A stretch of DNA of 64,000 nucleotides from UBA7430 sp002478765 (GTDB taxonomy: Bacteria > Bacteroidota > Bacteroidia > Flavobacteriales > UBA7430), in NCBI GenBank assembly GCA_943789355.1, contig CALSTU010000002.1, positions 558,001-622,000 on the forward strand. Direction: 5' to 3'. Below the pieces are notes generated by a model. That model ran no database searches. It worked only from the letters and a program-made list of their open reading frames with translations, and was not told the origin of the DNA. A program made the translations under genes and the position numbers. Shown in pieces: positions 1 through 9,214 of this stretch. Position 1 is the stretch's first letter. Each line of letters begins with the position of its first letter.

Positions 1-2
1 CA

Positions 3-749
3 AGCATTGAATACAAAAAGGCTACCACTACAACAGAAAGTAATTTTAATTCAAGCATAGGAGATTCTGCCATGCTAAGATCATTCGACTACAAAACAAA
101 TCTCGCTGTTTCCGGTTCGGGTATCAATCTTAAACTAGGTCTCATATACAAATTAGACCAGAACATACGATACGGACTTGCTATTCATACGCCTACCTAT
201 TTTGAACTACAAGAAGAGTATTGGGCAAGCATGACAACTGATTTTAAGGATGAAGATCAGCCCAGATATGATGAATCCAAAATGGGTTTCTTCGATTACG
301 GTTTGTACACTCCATTTAAAATGATCAACAGCCTAGCTTTTATCATTAGAAAAAAAGGGCTTATTAGTATCGATTACGAATACTTAGACTACGGTACTTC
401 AAAAATTACTTCAGAATTCTATAATTATACAGAAACTAATAAGGACACGAAGTACTATTACAAGAGTACAGCCAATCTGAAAATTGGTGGAGAATTGAGA
501 ATTCACCCACAACTTAGCCTCAGAGTAGGATATGCTCATTATGGCAGTCCATTCTCAAACAACTTAAATGATGCTCGTAAAGAATATTTGACACTCGGAT
601 TGGGATTAAAAGTAAAACAATACTTCTTTGACATTGCTCACGTCAACTCATTGAGCACGGAGGACTTGTACATATACGATGGGGCAAATGCAGCAAGTAT
701 CGAGTCAAAAAACAATCAACTTTCTTTTTCTGCAGGATTCAAATTTTAA
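3..749 (+). CDS. FadL/OmpP1-like outer membrane protein, C-terminal part (5' end outside the window)
   Basis: The reading frame is open from base 3 and has no start in the window, so only the last 248 residues are present; the ATG at 72 is internal. The segment shows alternating strands rich in Tyr, Gly and aromatic residues, a phrase like 'YGLAIHTPTYF' typical of the OMPP1/FadL/TodX family, and a final Phe as in many beta-barrel proteins. FadL-type barrels carry hydrophobic compounds across the outer membrane; the substrate here cannot be told. A strong bidirectional terminator follows at 761-794. The family assignment is by pattern only, since the N-terminal hatch is missing. Confidence 0.75.
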   Translation, partial: SIEYKKATTTTESNFNSSIGDSAMLRSFDYKTNLAVSGSGINLKLGLIYKLDQNIRYGLAIHTPTYFELQEEYWASMTTDFKDEDQPRYDESKMGFFDYGLYTPFKMINSLAFIIRKKGLISIDYEYLDYGTSKITSEFYNYTETNKDTKYYYKSTANLKIGGELRIHPQLSLRVGYAHYGSPFSNNLNDARKEYLTLGLGLKVKQYFFDIAHVNSLSTEDLYIYDGANAASIESKNNQLSFSAGFKF

Positions 750-760
750 ATAATTATTCA

Positions 761-794
761 AAAAAAAAGGCATCCCAAGGATGCCTTTTTTTTT
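761..794. terminator. Bidirectional rho-independent terminator
   Basis: The stem GGCATCC/GGATGCC (769-775 with 779-785) has a CAA loop and is flanked by an A-run at 761-768 and a T-run from 786. It lies between convergent genes and can stop both the FadL-like gene and the minus-strand zinc-ribbon gene. Confidence 0.9.
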
Positions 795-807
795 ATAAAT
801 CAATGGC

Positions 808-1557
808 TTATTCTTCAATCCCAGCCATAACTTTATCTACTAAAACGCGACCGCAGTGTTCACAAACAGTCACTTTTTTTCTTGCAGCAATATCCATTTG
901 TCTTTGTGGGGGAACGGTATTAAAACATCCTCCACATGCATCTCTCAACACTGGAACAACAGCCAAACCATTGCGAACACTACCTCTAAGTCTTTTATAG
1001 GCATTGAGTAAGCGCTCATCGATTACCTTTTCAGCAGTTGCCGATTCTTTAGACAGCTTCTCTTCATCTTTTTGAGTTTCAGAAATGATACTCTCAAGTT
1101 CAGAATTTTTAGTCTGCAAATCCTCTTGACGCTCTTCAAGGCGAGTTTTTGCTGAAGAAATAACGTCCATTTTTCCGACGATGGAAGACTTTGCTTCTTT
1201 AATTCTTTTTTCAGCCAATTCAATTTCAAGATTTTGAAATTCAATTTCTTTATTCAAAGAATCAAACTCTCTGTTGTTTCGGATGTTTTTGAGTTGCTCA
1301 TCGTATTTCTTAATCAAAGCTTTTGAGTCTGTAATCATAGCCTCTTTTTCTTTGATAGACGAATCGAAATTTGAAATCTCCTCGTTGATGTTGGATACAC
1401 GAGTTTGCAAACCTGCAATTTCGTCCTCTAAATCTTGAACCTCTAGAGGTAATTCTCCACGCAAAATCTTTATATTATCGATTTGCGTGTCTATGGTTTG
1501 AAGTTTATATAAAGCGATTAGCTTATCTTCAACGGTAGCTTGTTTTGCTTTTGCCAT
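808..1557 (-). CDS. Coiled-coil protein with C-terminal C4 zinc ribbon
   Basis: The 249-residue protein has a long Glu/Lys-rich coiled coil (about residues 20-185) followed by a C4 zinc ribbon: CGGC near residue 208 and CEHCG near 231. This is the architecture of the widespread zf-RING_7 (DUF164-like) family, whose role is poorly defined; members are thought to bind nucleic acid or act as adaptors. The gene follows the Nif3-like gene with only 3 bases between them, a pairing common in Bacteroidota, so the two are probably one transcript ending at the 761-794 terminator. No enzymatic function is claimed. Confidence 0.85.
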   Translation of the reverse strand: MAKAKQATVEDKLIALYKLQTIDTQIDNIKILRGELPLEVQDLEDEIAGLQTRVSNINEEISNFDSSIKEKEAMITDSKALIKKYDEQLKNIRNNREFDSLNKEIEFQNLEIELAEKRIKEAKSSIVGKMDVISSAKTRLEERQEDLQTKNSELESIISETQKDEEKLSKESATAEKVIDERLLNAYKRLRGSVRNGLAVVPVLRDACGGCFNTVPPQRQMDIAARKKVTVCEHCGRVLVDKVMAGIEE

Positions 1558-1560
1558 CTC

Positions 1561-2655
1561 TTACAAATAGTTGATTGGATTGGTATTTACCTTTGACAAA
1601 TGAACTGCAAATCTAGGAAAATTTTTGCGAAGAAAATCAGCAATTAGATCTATAGTGTATTGTTCACTTTCATAATGTCCAATATCGGCAATTACAATTG
1701 ATTTCTCGGCATCAAAAAACTCATGATATTTAAAGTCCCCCGTAATGAAAACATCAGCACCAGACTGCCTTGCAGCGTTAATTAAAAAACTTCCCGAACC
1801 GCCACAAAAAGCGATTTTTTTTACTTTTTTATTTAAAAGTCTAGTGTACCGAATACAGTCTGTTTTAAGGTTTTCTTTGGTAGACTTCAAGAAATCCAGA
1901 TCAAGAATGGGCTCTTTCAGTTCCCCAATCATCCCAGAACCGACGTGTTGATTTGCATTATCAACAGCAATTATGTGATAGGCAACTTCTTCGTACGGAT
2001 GTGACAATTTTAACGCAGAAAGAACCTTAGGTTCAATATGTGAGTGAAATATCAATTCGATACGTTCTTCTGACACTTGCTCACGAATGCCTTTTTTACC
2101 GATAACTGGATTCGAATCCTCGGACCCTTTGAAGGTCCCCACACCTTCTACTGAAAAATTACATTCACTGTAAGATCCCAAAGCACCAGCTCCAACAGCG
2201 AAAAGTGCTGCACGAACTTCCTCAACATTATCTTTAGGAGCAAATGTGATTAGTTTTTTCAGCAAACCTCTTTTGGGCGCCAATACTTGAGTATTGATAA
2301 GCCCCAATTGATCGGCAATCTTCTTATTAACACCGGTATCTATATTATCTAAGTTTGTATGGATTGCGTACAAGGCAATGTCATTTTTAATCGCCTTGAG
2401 AATCGTACGTTCCACATAATTTTTTCCAGTTAGTGTTTTTAAGCCTTTGAATACAATGGGATGATGAGAAACAATTGCATTGCAATCGCTTGCTATAGCC
2501 TCATCAACCACAGCCTCGATACAATCCAAGCTCACCAAGACTCCTGTTAAATCTTGATCAAGATCCCCCACAATTAACCCACTATTGTCATAACTCTCTT
2601 GGTAGGCTAAAGGCGCCCAAACTTCGAGTTTATCACACAATTCCCTTAGTTTCAT
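1561..2655 (-). CDS. Nif3-like dinuclear metal-centre protein (YqfO/YbgI type)
   Basis: The 364-residue protein belongs to the Nif3/DUF34 family, toroidal hexamers with a two-metal site. SHHPIVFKG near residue 63, AIHTNLDN near 97 and the C-terminal GDFKYHEF and DIGHYESEQ segments carry the conserved metal-binding His, Asp and Glu residues. It is about 115 residues longer than E. coli YbgI, with an insertion in the middle as in Bacillus YqfO, whose insert folds like a PII/CutA domain. Members are often annotated 'GTP cyclohydrolase 1 type 2', but that activity is not well established and I do not assert it. It is the first gene of a pair with the zinc-ribbon gene downstream. Confidence 0.9.
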   Translation of the reverse strand: MKLRELCDKLEVWAPLAYQESYDNSGLIVGDLDQDLTGVLVSLDCIEAVVDEAIASDCNAIVSHHPIVFKGLKTLTGKNYVERTILKAIKNDIALYAIHTNLDNIDTGVNKKIADQLGLINTQVLAPKRGLLKKLITFAPKDNVEEVRAALFAVGAGALGSYSECNFSVEGVGTFKGSEDSNPVIGKKGIREQVSEERIELIFHSHIEPKVLSALKLSHPYEEVAYHIIAVDNANQHVGSGMIGELKEPILDLDFLKSTKENLKTDCIRYTRLLNKKVKKIAFCGGSGSFLINAARQSGADVFITGDFKYHEFFDAEKSIVIADIGHYESEQYTIDLIADFLRKNFPRFAVHLSKVNTNPINYL

Positions 2656-2713
2656 ATAAAATTTTTAAGCAAAATAATGGTTTTTTTTCAATAGCAATCA
2701 TCAATAGATTATG

Positions 2714-2721
2714 TATTTTCG
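2714..2721 (+). promoter_or_regulatory. Possible -7 box for lpxK
   Basis: TATTTTCG differs by one base from TAnnTTTG and ends 4 bases before the ATG at 2726. It overlaps the alternative ATG at 2711, which favours the downstream start. Confidence 0.35.
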
Positions 2722-2725
2722 AAAA

Positions 2726-3772
2726 ATGAACTTGTTTAAAATCATACTAAGCCCTCTAGCACTTCTTTATTGCCTAACCACTTCTTTCAGGAATTCACTC
2801 TTCAATTGGGGAGTATTTAAGCAATACAGATCCAGCATACCCGTACTGAGCATTGGAAACCTTAGCATGGGGGGTACTGGAAAAACTCCACATGTTGCAT
2901 TTATTCTAGAAAATACTTCAAACATAAATACGGCTGTAATCTCAAGAGGGTATCGTCGACAAAGTAAGAATCTCATTGAAGGCAATAAAACGCTACACAC
3001 AAGTAACGATTTGGGCGATGAACCTATGGAGCTCCTTGAGAAATTTGATGGTGATGATTTTAAAATGATCGTAGAGAGCAGCAGAGCAAAAGCTTTAAAG
3101 TATCTGGAACAACAAGAAAGCCGCACAGATCTCGTAGTTTTAGATGACGGATTTCAACATCAATATGCTCAAAGAGATTTAAACGTTCTCTTAACCGAAT
3201 TCAACAAGCCTTTTTACCAAGATTTCATTCTACCTCTGGGAACACTCCGTGAACGAAGGAAAGGAGCAAATCGAGCAGACATCATAATCGTTACAAAATG
3301 TCCAGAAAACATATCACAAGACGATCAAAAAGAAATCAAGACTCAAATCGCTGCATACAGTTCGGCAAAAGTTCTGTTTTCCAGAATCAAATACAAAGGG
3401 TTTCTTGATCGAGCAGATAAGAACATCAAATTAGAGCAAAATAAAACGCACTTGGTTGTTACAGGTATTGCAAACCCAAATCTCATATACAAACACCTAC
3501 AGGACCACAACATAAAGTTTGAATCCTTGAAATTTGCAGATCATCACAACTTTACATCCAAAGAACTTGATCAAATTCTAAAAAAAGCTAAAAATTACAA
3601 AGGACTTATCACCACCGAAAAAGATTGGATGAGGCTCAGAGAATATCCGAATATAACAGCAAGTACCACTCCCATTTTCAGATTAAAAATAGGGGTTGGA
3701 TTTATCAACGAAGAACAAAATAACGAATTCAATACGCACCTTAATTCTTTGATTCACAACCGTGAAAACTAA
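2726..3772 (+). CDS. lpxK: Tetraacyldisaccharide 4'-kinase
   Basis: LpxK phosphorylates the 4' position of the lipid A disaccharide precursor at the inner membrane. The 348-residue protein has an N-terminal hydrophobic segment (FKIILSPLALLYCL), a Walker A motif GGTGKTPH near residue 50 and the family signature LDDGFQHQ near residue 140, with a C-terminal TTEKDWMRL segment also typical of LpxK. An in-frame ATG at 2711 would add five residues, but a promoter-like box overlaps it, so 2726 is preferred. lpxH lies 2.7 kb downstream, and both act in lipid A synthesis although they are not adjacent. Confidence 0.93.
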   Translation: MNLFKIILSPLALLYCLTTSFRNSLFNWGVFKQYRSSIPVLSIGNLSMGGTGKTPHVAFILENTSNINTAVISRGYRRQSKNLIEGNKTLHTSNDLGDEPMELLEKFDGDDFKMIVESSRAKALKYLEQQESRTDLVVLDDGFQHQYAQRDLNVLLTEFNKPFYQDFILPLGTLRERRKGANRADIIIVTKCPENISQDDQKEIKTQIAAYSSAKVLFSRIKYKGFLDRADKNIKLEQNKTHLVVTGIANPNLIYKHLQDHNIKFESLKFADHHNFTSKELDQILKKAKNYKGLITTEKDWMRLREYPNITASTTPIFRLKIGVGFINEEQNNEFNTHLNSLIHNREN

Positions 3773-3876
3773 GCGAAATAAAGACTGACGAAAACAAATA
3801 CTGATTGTAAAATCAAGAGGCAATCAGATGTATAAATTATCAGAGCCCAAGAAATATGATGCTGTTTCCCTTTTTG

Positions 3877-3884
3877 TATCTTTG
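3877..3884 (+). promoter_or_regulatory. -7 promoter box for gatB
   Basis: TATCTTTG matches the Bacteroidota TAnnTTTG consensus and lies 20 bases before the gatB ATG. No clear -33 TTG was identified. Confidence 0.55.
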
Positions 3885-3904
3885 GCCCTAAATTTTTACG
3901 GCTT

Positions 3905-5359
3905 ATGTCAATAGATTACAACAAATATGAAACGGTTATTGGTTTGGAAATTCATGTCCAACTCAACACCTTAAGTAAAACATACTGCTCTGACGCTACA
4001 AAGTTCGGTGCAGCTCCTAACACGAATATCAGCCCCATCTCTCTTGGTCATCCGGGAACCCTTCCCGTTGCAAACCAAAAAGTAATCGAGTATGCTGTTC
4101 GCCTTGGTATTGCACTTAATTGCGATATTAGGGAGCGTAATGAATATGCGCGAAAGAACTATTTCTACGCTGACCTTCCTAAAGGTTACCAAATTACTCA
4201 AGACAAAACACCGATTTGTAATGGTGGGCTTGTCCAGGTTACAGACAAAGATGGAAATCCCAAAAGTATCGAATTGACGCGTATTCACATGGAAGAGGAC
4301 GCGGGTAAGAGTATTCACGATATTGACCCTTTCGATACGCTAATTGACTTAAATCGCGCGGGTGTCCCTCTTCTAGAGATTGTAAGCGAACCTGTTTTAC
4401 GCTCCGGAGAAGAGGCTTACAGCTTCATTACAGAAGTACGAAAATTAGTGCGTTATCTTGATATTTGTGATGGTAATATGGAAGAGGGTTCCATGAGGTG
4501 CGATGCAAATATCTCTGTACGCCCAAAGGGGAGTTCAGAATTATGGAATCGTGTGGAAGTTAAAAACATGAACTCCATCAGAAACGTTCAAAAAGCGATT
4601 GAACTGGAGTCTAAAAGACAGATTGAGGTCTATGAAAATGGAGGACAAGTAGATCAGGAAACTCGAAGTTTTAATCCAGTTAAAAATGTGACCACTATCC
4701 TACGCTCAAAGGAAGATGCTCATGATTACAGATATTTTCCTGAACCCGATTTATCTCCTATCATAATCAAAAAAGATTACATTGAAAAGATAAGATCCAC
4801 ACTACCAGCACTTCCTGAAGAGTTATTCAAAAAATACACAAAGGAATATGGCCTGTCTGATTATGATGCAAGCAATCTAACAGACACCAAAGGAATAGCA
4901 CTTTACTTCGATGAAATTTCAAAACACACCCAAGAATACAAAATGGCAGCCAATATTGTCATGGGCCCTTTGAAATCTTATTTGAATGATAAAGCCATCG
5001 AAATAGAAGAATTCCATTTGTCTGCTTCTCGTATTTCTGAGATGATTAAGTTGATCAAAGAAGGTAAGATCGCTAACTCCAAAGCCAATCAGGAACTTTT
5101 TCCTTTGATGATTGACAACCCGGAGGTCACAGCTCAAAAATTAGCTGAAGAAAACCATTTGATTCAAGAGTCTGACTCAGATGCTCTTTTAGGATTCGTT
5201 CAACAAGCCATTGCTAAGTTTCCGGATAAGGCTGAAGCATACAAAAAAGGGAAAAAGAATCTTTTAGGCTTGTTTATGGGCGAAGTAATGAAACTTTCGC
5301 GAGGTAAGGCGGACCCTAAAATCACCAACCAAATGATTCGAGAAGAACTCGAAAAATAG
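3905..5359 (+). CDS. gatB: Asp-tRNA(Asn)/Glu-tRNA(Gln) amidotransferase subunit B
   Basis: GatB is the tRNA-binding kinase subunit of GatCAB, which converts misacylated Glu-tRNA(Gln) or Asp-tRNA(Asn) to the amide form in the cytoplasm. The 484-residue length is normal. YETVIGLEIHVQLNT opens the protein, GHPGTLPVAN and YARKNYFYADLPKGYQITQ follow, and HMEEDAGKS near residue 130 and RCDANISVRPKG near 200 are family hallmarks. The C-terminal 150 residues form the YqeY-like tRNA-binding tail. gatA and gatC are not in the window. The gene is followed after 3 bases by the TlpA-like gene, and lpxH then starts directly at that gene's stop. Confidence 0.97.
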   Translation: MSIDYNKYETVIGLEIHVQLNTLSKTYCSDATKFGAAPNTNISPISLGHPGTLPVANQKVIEYAVRLGIALNCDIRERNEYARKNYFYADLPKGYQITQDKTPICNGGLVQVTDKDGNPKSIELTRIHMEEDAGKSIHDIDPFDTLIDLNRAGVPLLEIVSEPVLRSGEEAYSFITEVRKLVRYLDICDGNMEEGSMRCDANISVRPKGSSELWNRVEVKNMNSIRNVQKAIELESKRQIEVYENGGQVDQETRSFNPVKNVTTILRSKEDAHDYRYFPEPDLSPIIIKKDYIEKIRSTLPALPEELFKKYTKEYGLSDYDASNLTDTKGIALYFDEISKHTQEYKMAANIVMGPLKSYLNDKAIEIEEFHLSASRISEMIKLIKEGKIANSKANQELFPLMIDNPEVTAQKLAEENHLIQESDSDALLGFVQQAIAKFPDKAEAYKKGKKNLLGLFMGEVMKLSRGKADPKITNQMIREELEK

Positions 5360-5362
5360 AAG

Positions 5363-6478
5363 ATGAAAAGATTATTTTCAGTCATATGTATCATAACCTT
5401 AGCCCTAATGGCTTGTCAACCGAAGACTAAAAAAATTGAAAGAGATTTCTTGATTCAAGGTCACATCAAAGAGGTTGATACTGTTATATTTGAAAGGGTC
5501 GAGGCTGAAGATTTACGTTTTATTGACACACTATTTACCGATGATGGCACATTTACGACAAGCGACTCACTGCTTCATTCCGGGATCTTTCTTTTACGAG
5601 CTCCAGACGGTAAAGGAATCCATTTATTGATAGAACCAGGTGAAACGCTAACAATCACCAGCAACTCGATCGATTGGAATGAAAATTACGAAGTAACTGG
5701 ATCCAGGGGTTCCCTTCAATCTTTAGATTTACAAAAAAAACTTTTTGACTTTGAAACAAAAATTGATTTGATTTATGAAGAAGCCAAATCAGCTCAAAAA
5801 GATGACTTTATCGATTTACAAACTCGTTTCAACAGCACTCTAAAAGAACACACAGAGTACTTGAAATCAGTCATTGACTCAAATTTAGAATCTAAAATCT
5901 CCGTACTCGCTCTCTTCCAGAGACTCAAAGGAGAAAGCATCATGAATGTTTATGATGATTTTGATTACTTCGAAAAGGTTGAGGAAAAATTTCAATTGAG
6001 ATGGCCCGAATCATCTCACACAGAACTTCTTCAGAGAATCCTAAAAAAAGCTTACGCCCCAAACTTCACCATGAACGATATCAATGGAAACGCATTCTCT
6101 CTCAGTGAATACGATGGAAAACTTGTTCTTCTGGACTTTTGGGCTTCTTGGTGCAAACCCTGTAGAGTGGCTAACCCAAAAGTGGTTAAGTTATTCAACA
6201 AATACAACTCTAAAGGATTAGAAATAGTAGGTATTTCTCTAGATGGCAACAGCCGCCAAAAAAATGCGAAGCAAGATTGGATTGATGCCGTTGAGGAAGA
6301 CCAATTGCCCTGGACACATGTAAGTGATCTAAAGGGTTGGGAAACTGAAGCTCGTAACTTATTCAATTTTAGAAGCATTCCACATACCATCTTAATAGAC
6401 ACCAATAATCGTATCTTGGGAGAAAATCTTAGTTTTGAGAGTTTGGATCGTAAAATTGCTGAAAGATTGAATCCATAG
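5363..6478 (+). CDS. TlpA-family thioredoxin-like lipoprotein with N-terminal DUF4369-type domain
   Basis: The 371-residue protein starts with a lipoprotein signal (Cys18 in LMAC), so it is probably anchored in the periplasm. Residues 25-120 resemble the DUF4369 beta-domain found before Bacteroidota redoxins, a helical linker follows, and residues 235-371 form an AhpC/TSA-Redoxin fold with the active-site WCKPC (Cys264/Cys267) and a cis-Pro near 341 (SIPHT). Proteins of this type are thiol-disulfide reductases, often linked to cytochrome c maturation or envelope redox repair; the client is unknown. A shorter paralogue lies at 17763-18347. It sits tightly between gatB and lpxH. Confidence 0.88.
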   Translation: MKRLFSVICIITLALMACQPKTKKIERDFLIQGHIKEVDTVIFERVEAEDLRFIDTLFTDDGTFTTSDSLLHSGIFLLRAPDGKGIHLLIEPGETLTITSNSIDWNENYEVTGSRGSLQSLDLQKKLFDFETKIDLIYEEAKSAQKDDFIDLQTRFNSTLKEHTEYLKSVIDSNLESKISVLALFQRLKGESIMNVYDDFDYFEKVEEKFQLRWPESSHTELLQRILKKAYAPNFTMNDINGNAFSLSEYDGKLVLLDFWASWCKPCRVANPKVVKLFNKYNSKGLEIVGISLDGNSRQKNAKQDWIDAVEEDQLPWTHVSDLKGWETEARNLFNFRSIPHTILIDTNNRILGENLSFESLDRKIAERLNP

Positions 6479-7255
6479 ATGTCAACAAAAACAAAAATAT
6501 ATTTCGCTTCGGACTTTCACTTAGGGGCACCGAATCACTCCGAAAGTGTTGAGAGAGAAAAGAAAATTATTTCTTGGCTCAATCGTATTGAAAAAGATGC
6601 TCAAGCGATTTATTTAGTTGGAGATATTTTTGATGTGTGGTATGAATGGAAACACATAATTCCAAAAGGATACGTTCGTTTATTAGGAAAGTTAGCCGAA
6701 ATATGTGATTCAGGAATTCCCATACATTTCTTTACAGGAAACCATGACTTGTGGACATTTGGTTATCTTGAAAAAGAAATTGGACTCCAAGTTCACAGAC
6801 ATCCTATACAAATAGAGCTACAAGGGAGAAAATTATATGTAGGCCATGGAGACGGCTTGGGACCGGGAGATAAAAAGTACAAGCTGCTCAAGAAAGTGTT
6901 CACAAGTAAAATATGTCAATGGTTTTTTTCTAGACTTCACCCAAACGTCTCTTTTGCGCTGGCTAACTATTTCTCTAGCTCCAGTAGGATCTCAAAATCT
7001 AGCGCTGACGAACAATTTAAGGGTGAAGACGAAGAGTGGCTCTTTCAATACTCAAAAGAAATGTTAGCTTCTAAACATTTCGACTATTTCATTTTTGGTC
7101 ACCGACACCTCCCCCTCGACATTGATCTGTCAAAAAAAAGTAAATACATCAATCTCGGTGAGTGGATCCATTACAATTCATTTGCTGTTTTAGAAAACGG
7201 AAATCTAGACCTACAGTTCTTCGAATCGTCCTTTTCAAAAGCCATTAACAAGTAG
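6479..7255 (+). CDS. lpxH: UDP-2,3-diacylglucosamine diphosphatase
   Basis: The 258-residue protein is a calcineurin-like metallophosphoesterase with all motif blocks: D12-x-H14 (SDFHLG), GDIFD (48-52), GNHD (87-90), GHGDG (122-126) and GHRH near 208. LpxH cleaves UDP-2,3-diacylglucosamine to lipid X in lipid A synthesis. Bacteroidota YbbF/LpxH proteins have this length and the DVWYEW phrase after the second motif. The start codon directly follows the stop of the preceding redoxin gene. Other UDP-sugar phosphoesterases cannot be fully excluded from sequence alone. Confidence 0.88.
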   Translation: MSTKTKIYFASDFHLGAPNHSESVEREKKIISWLNRIEKDAQAIYLVGDIFDVWYEWKHIIPKGYVRLLGKLAEICDSGIPIHFFTGNHDLWTFGYLEKEIGLQVHRHPIQIELQGRKLYVGHGDGLGPGDKKYKLLKKVFTSKICQWFFSRLHPNVSFALANYFSSSSRISKSSADEQFKGEDEEWLFQYSKEMLASKHFDYFIFGHRHLPLDIDLSKKSKYINLGEWIHYNSFAVLENGNLDLQFFESSFSKAINK

Positions 7256-7275
7256 TAAACCTAATACGGCGCCCA

Positions 7276-8262
7276 TTAATGATCGAGCTTAAGTATCAAA
7301 TCCGCCAAACGATTTGAATACCCCATCTCATTATCGTACCAAGAAACAATTTTAACCATTTTGCCGAGTACCGATGTGAGTTGAGCATCAAAAAGACAGG
7401 ACGCCGAATTCCCTAATACATCAGCAGATACGATAGGGTCTTCAGTGAATGCCACAATGCCTCTGTGTGAGCCCTTAGAAGCGTCAAAAAAAACTTGATT
7501 GACTTCTTCAATGGTGCAATCTTTTTTCACTATGAATGTAATGTCAGTGAGTGATCCGTTGGGAACGGGGACGCGCATCCCGCAACCTCCGATTTCTAAA
7601 TGCGGAAATATCTTTGTAATAGCCTTTGCAGCTCCAGTCGTTGTGGGAATGATCGATAAAGCTCCCGCTCGAGCTCTCCTGAGATCTTTATGAGGTGTGT
7701 CTTGTAAATTTTGATCTTTTGTGTAAGAATGTATGGTGGTAATGTAGGACTGCTCAACACCAAAATGCTCATCGATTAACTGAACCATTGGAGCGGCACA
7801 GTTGGTTGTGCATGATGCATTCGACAAAATAACATCTTGTTTTGTAAGTAAGTGATCATTTACGCCAAGGACAACCATCTTCACATCATCTCCTTTAGGT
7901 GAAGCGGAAAGAATAACCTTTTTGGCTCCGGCAGCGATGTGTTTTTGCAAATCCGATTTTATCAAAAACTTACCTGTTGACTCAATAACCACATCACAAT
8001 CTGCCCAGGATAAATGATCTAAATCAGCCTCATGAGTTAAGCTTACAGGTCTGTCATCTATCATCATGCATTGGCCAGATGATTTGATTTCTGCATCAAA
8101 AATCCCATGGACGGAATCGTATTTCAATAAGTGGGTCAAGGATTTGGGGTCTGCAACATCATTTATAGCGACAACTTCCATACCCATGCGCTCATGAATG
8201 ACGCGAAATACAGTTCTACCTATTCGCCCGAAACCATTGATACCAATTCGAATCTTTTTCAT
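7276..8262 (-). CDS. gap: Glyceraldehyde-3-phosphate dehydrogenase
   Basis: The 328-residue enzyme interconverts glyceraldehyde-3-phosphate and 1,3-bisphosphoglycerate. It has the GINGFGRIGR nucleotide-binding loop, catalytic Cys151 (SNASCTTNC) and His178. The S-loop contains PHKDLRRARAGA, resembling the plastid/GapB class that can use NADP and favour gluconeogenesis, rather than the classical glycolytic type; coenzyme choice is therefore open. Asn-Asp at 34-35 follows the second beta strand. The conserved Leu after TTNC is Ala here (TTNCAAP). The gene lies 36 bases downstream of lipA beyond a terminator, so it may have its own promoter or be transcribed by readthrough. Confidence 0.94.
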   Translation of the reverse strand: MKKIRIGINGFGRIGRTVFRVIHERMGMEVVAINDVADPKSLTHLLKYDSVHGIFDAEIKSSGQCMMIDDRPVSLTHEADLDHLSWADCDVVIESTGKFLIKSDLQKHIAAGAKKVILSASPKGDDVKMVVLGVNDHLLTKQDVILSNASCTTNCAAPMVQLIDEHFGVEQSYITTIHSYTKDQNLQDTPHKDLRRARAGALSIIPTTTGAAKAITKIFPHLEIGGCGMRVPVPNGSLTDITFIVKKDCTIEEVNQVFFDASKGSHRGIVAFTEDPIVSADVLGNSASCLFDAQLTSVLGKMVKIVSWYDNEMGYSNRLADLILKLDH

Positions 8263-8273
8263 AATTACAAGCT

Positions 8274-8297
8274 AAAAAAAGAGGCTGTTGCCTCTTT
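8274..8297 (-). terminator. Terminator after lipA
   Basis: Read on the minus strand, AGAGGC and GCCTCT pair around a 4-base loop (8280-8295) and are followed by a seven-T run. It sits between the lipA stop and the gap start. Confidence 0.85.
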
Positions 8298-8298
8298 G

Positions 8299-9174
8299 TT
8301 ACTTTAGATGTTTTTCTGCTTTGTATGAAGACCTGACTAGTGGGCCACTTTCTACATACTGAATACCTAATTCTAAACCTATTTCTTTATACTTCTCAAA
8401 CTGTTCAGGGCTGACAAATTCCTTTACTGGAAGATGCTTAGGAGTAGGCTGAAGGTACTGGCCAAGCGTTAAGACATCTAAACCTACTGCAACTAAATCT
8501 CTCATAGCTTCAATAACTTCATCTTCTGTCTCACCCAAACCAAGCATAATTCCTGTCTTAGTTCGCATCCCTCCTTGCTTAAGATACTTTAACACGTCTA
8601 AAGATCTTTCATATCGTGCTTGTATTCGTACGGAACGAGTTAATCTCTTGACTGTTTCCATATTGTGAGACACAACCTCAGGTGCCACATCAATAATGCG
8701 TTGAATCTGAGACTCAATACCTTTAAAATCGGGTATTAGCGTTTCCATAGTTGTATTTGGACTCACCCTACGAACAGCTTTAACTGTATCAGCCCATATG
8801 ATAGATCCCCCATCTTTCAAATCATCACGATCTACAGAGGTAATTACAGCATGCTTGACTTCCATTAATTTCACAGATCTGGCAACTCTTTCAGGCTCAG
8901 ACCAATCTACAGCCAAAGGTTTTCCTGTAGCTACAGCGCAAAAACCACATGAGCGGGTACATACATTTCCCAAGATCATAAACGTTGCAGTACCGGCACC
9001 CCAACACTCACCCATGTTAGGGCAATTTCCACTTTCGCAAATGGTATGAAGCTTGTGGTCTGATACTAACTTACGAACTTTCTTGTAGCTCTTACCCGTA
9101 GGAAGTTTAACACGCAGCCACTTCGGTTTCGCTTGGTACTTTTCTTTTTTTTCTATCGTTGTATCTGTTGCCAT
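8299..9174 (-). CDS. lipA: Lipoyl synthase (radical SAM)
   Basis: LipA inserts two sulfurs into octanoyl groups on lipoyl domains, such as the SucB E2 encoded at 40951-42150. Both iron-sulfur clusters are visible: auxiliary-cluster cysteines 46, 51 and 57 (CESGNCPNMGEC) and the radical SAM CxxxCxxC at 72, 76 and 79 (CTRSCGFC). The C-terminal RSSYKA supplies the conserved Ser. I chose the ATG at 9174 (291 residues), which puts the conserved KPKWLRVKLP shortly after the start; an in-frame ATG at 9204 would add ten atypical residues. It follows ytxJ on the same strand. Confidence 0.95.
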   Translation of the reverse strand: MATDTTIEKKEKYQAKPKWLRVKLPTGKSYKKVRKLVSDHKLHTICESGNCPNMGECWGAGTATFMILGNVCTRSCGFCAVATGKPLAVDWSEPERVARSVKLMEVKHAVITSVDRDDLKDGGSIIWADTVKAVRRVSPNTTMETLIPDFKGIESQIQRIIDVAPEVVSHNMETVKRLTRSVRIQARYERSLDVLKYLKQGGMRTKTGIMLGLGETEDEVIEAMRDLVAVGLDVLTLGQYLQPTPKHLPVKEFVSPEQFEKYKEIGLELGIQYVESGPLVRSSYKAEKHLK

Positions 9175-9214
9175 TTTGACGAATTCACACGGGGCAAGCC
9201 CCATCTTCTAACAC

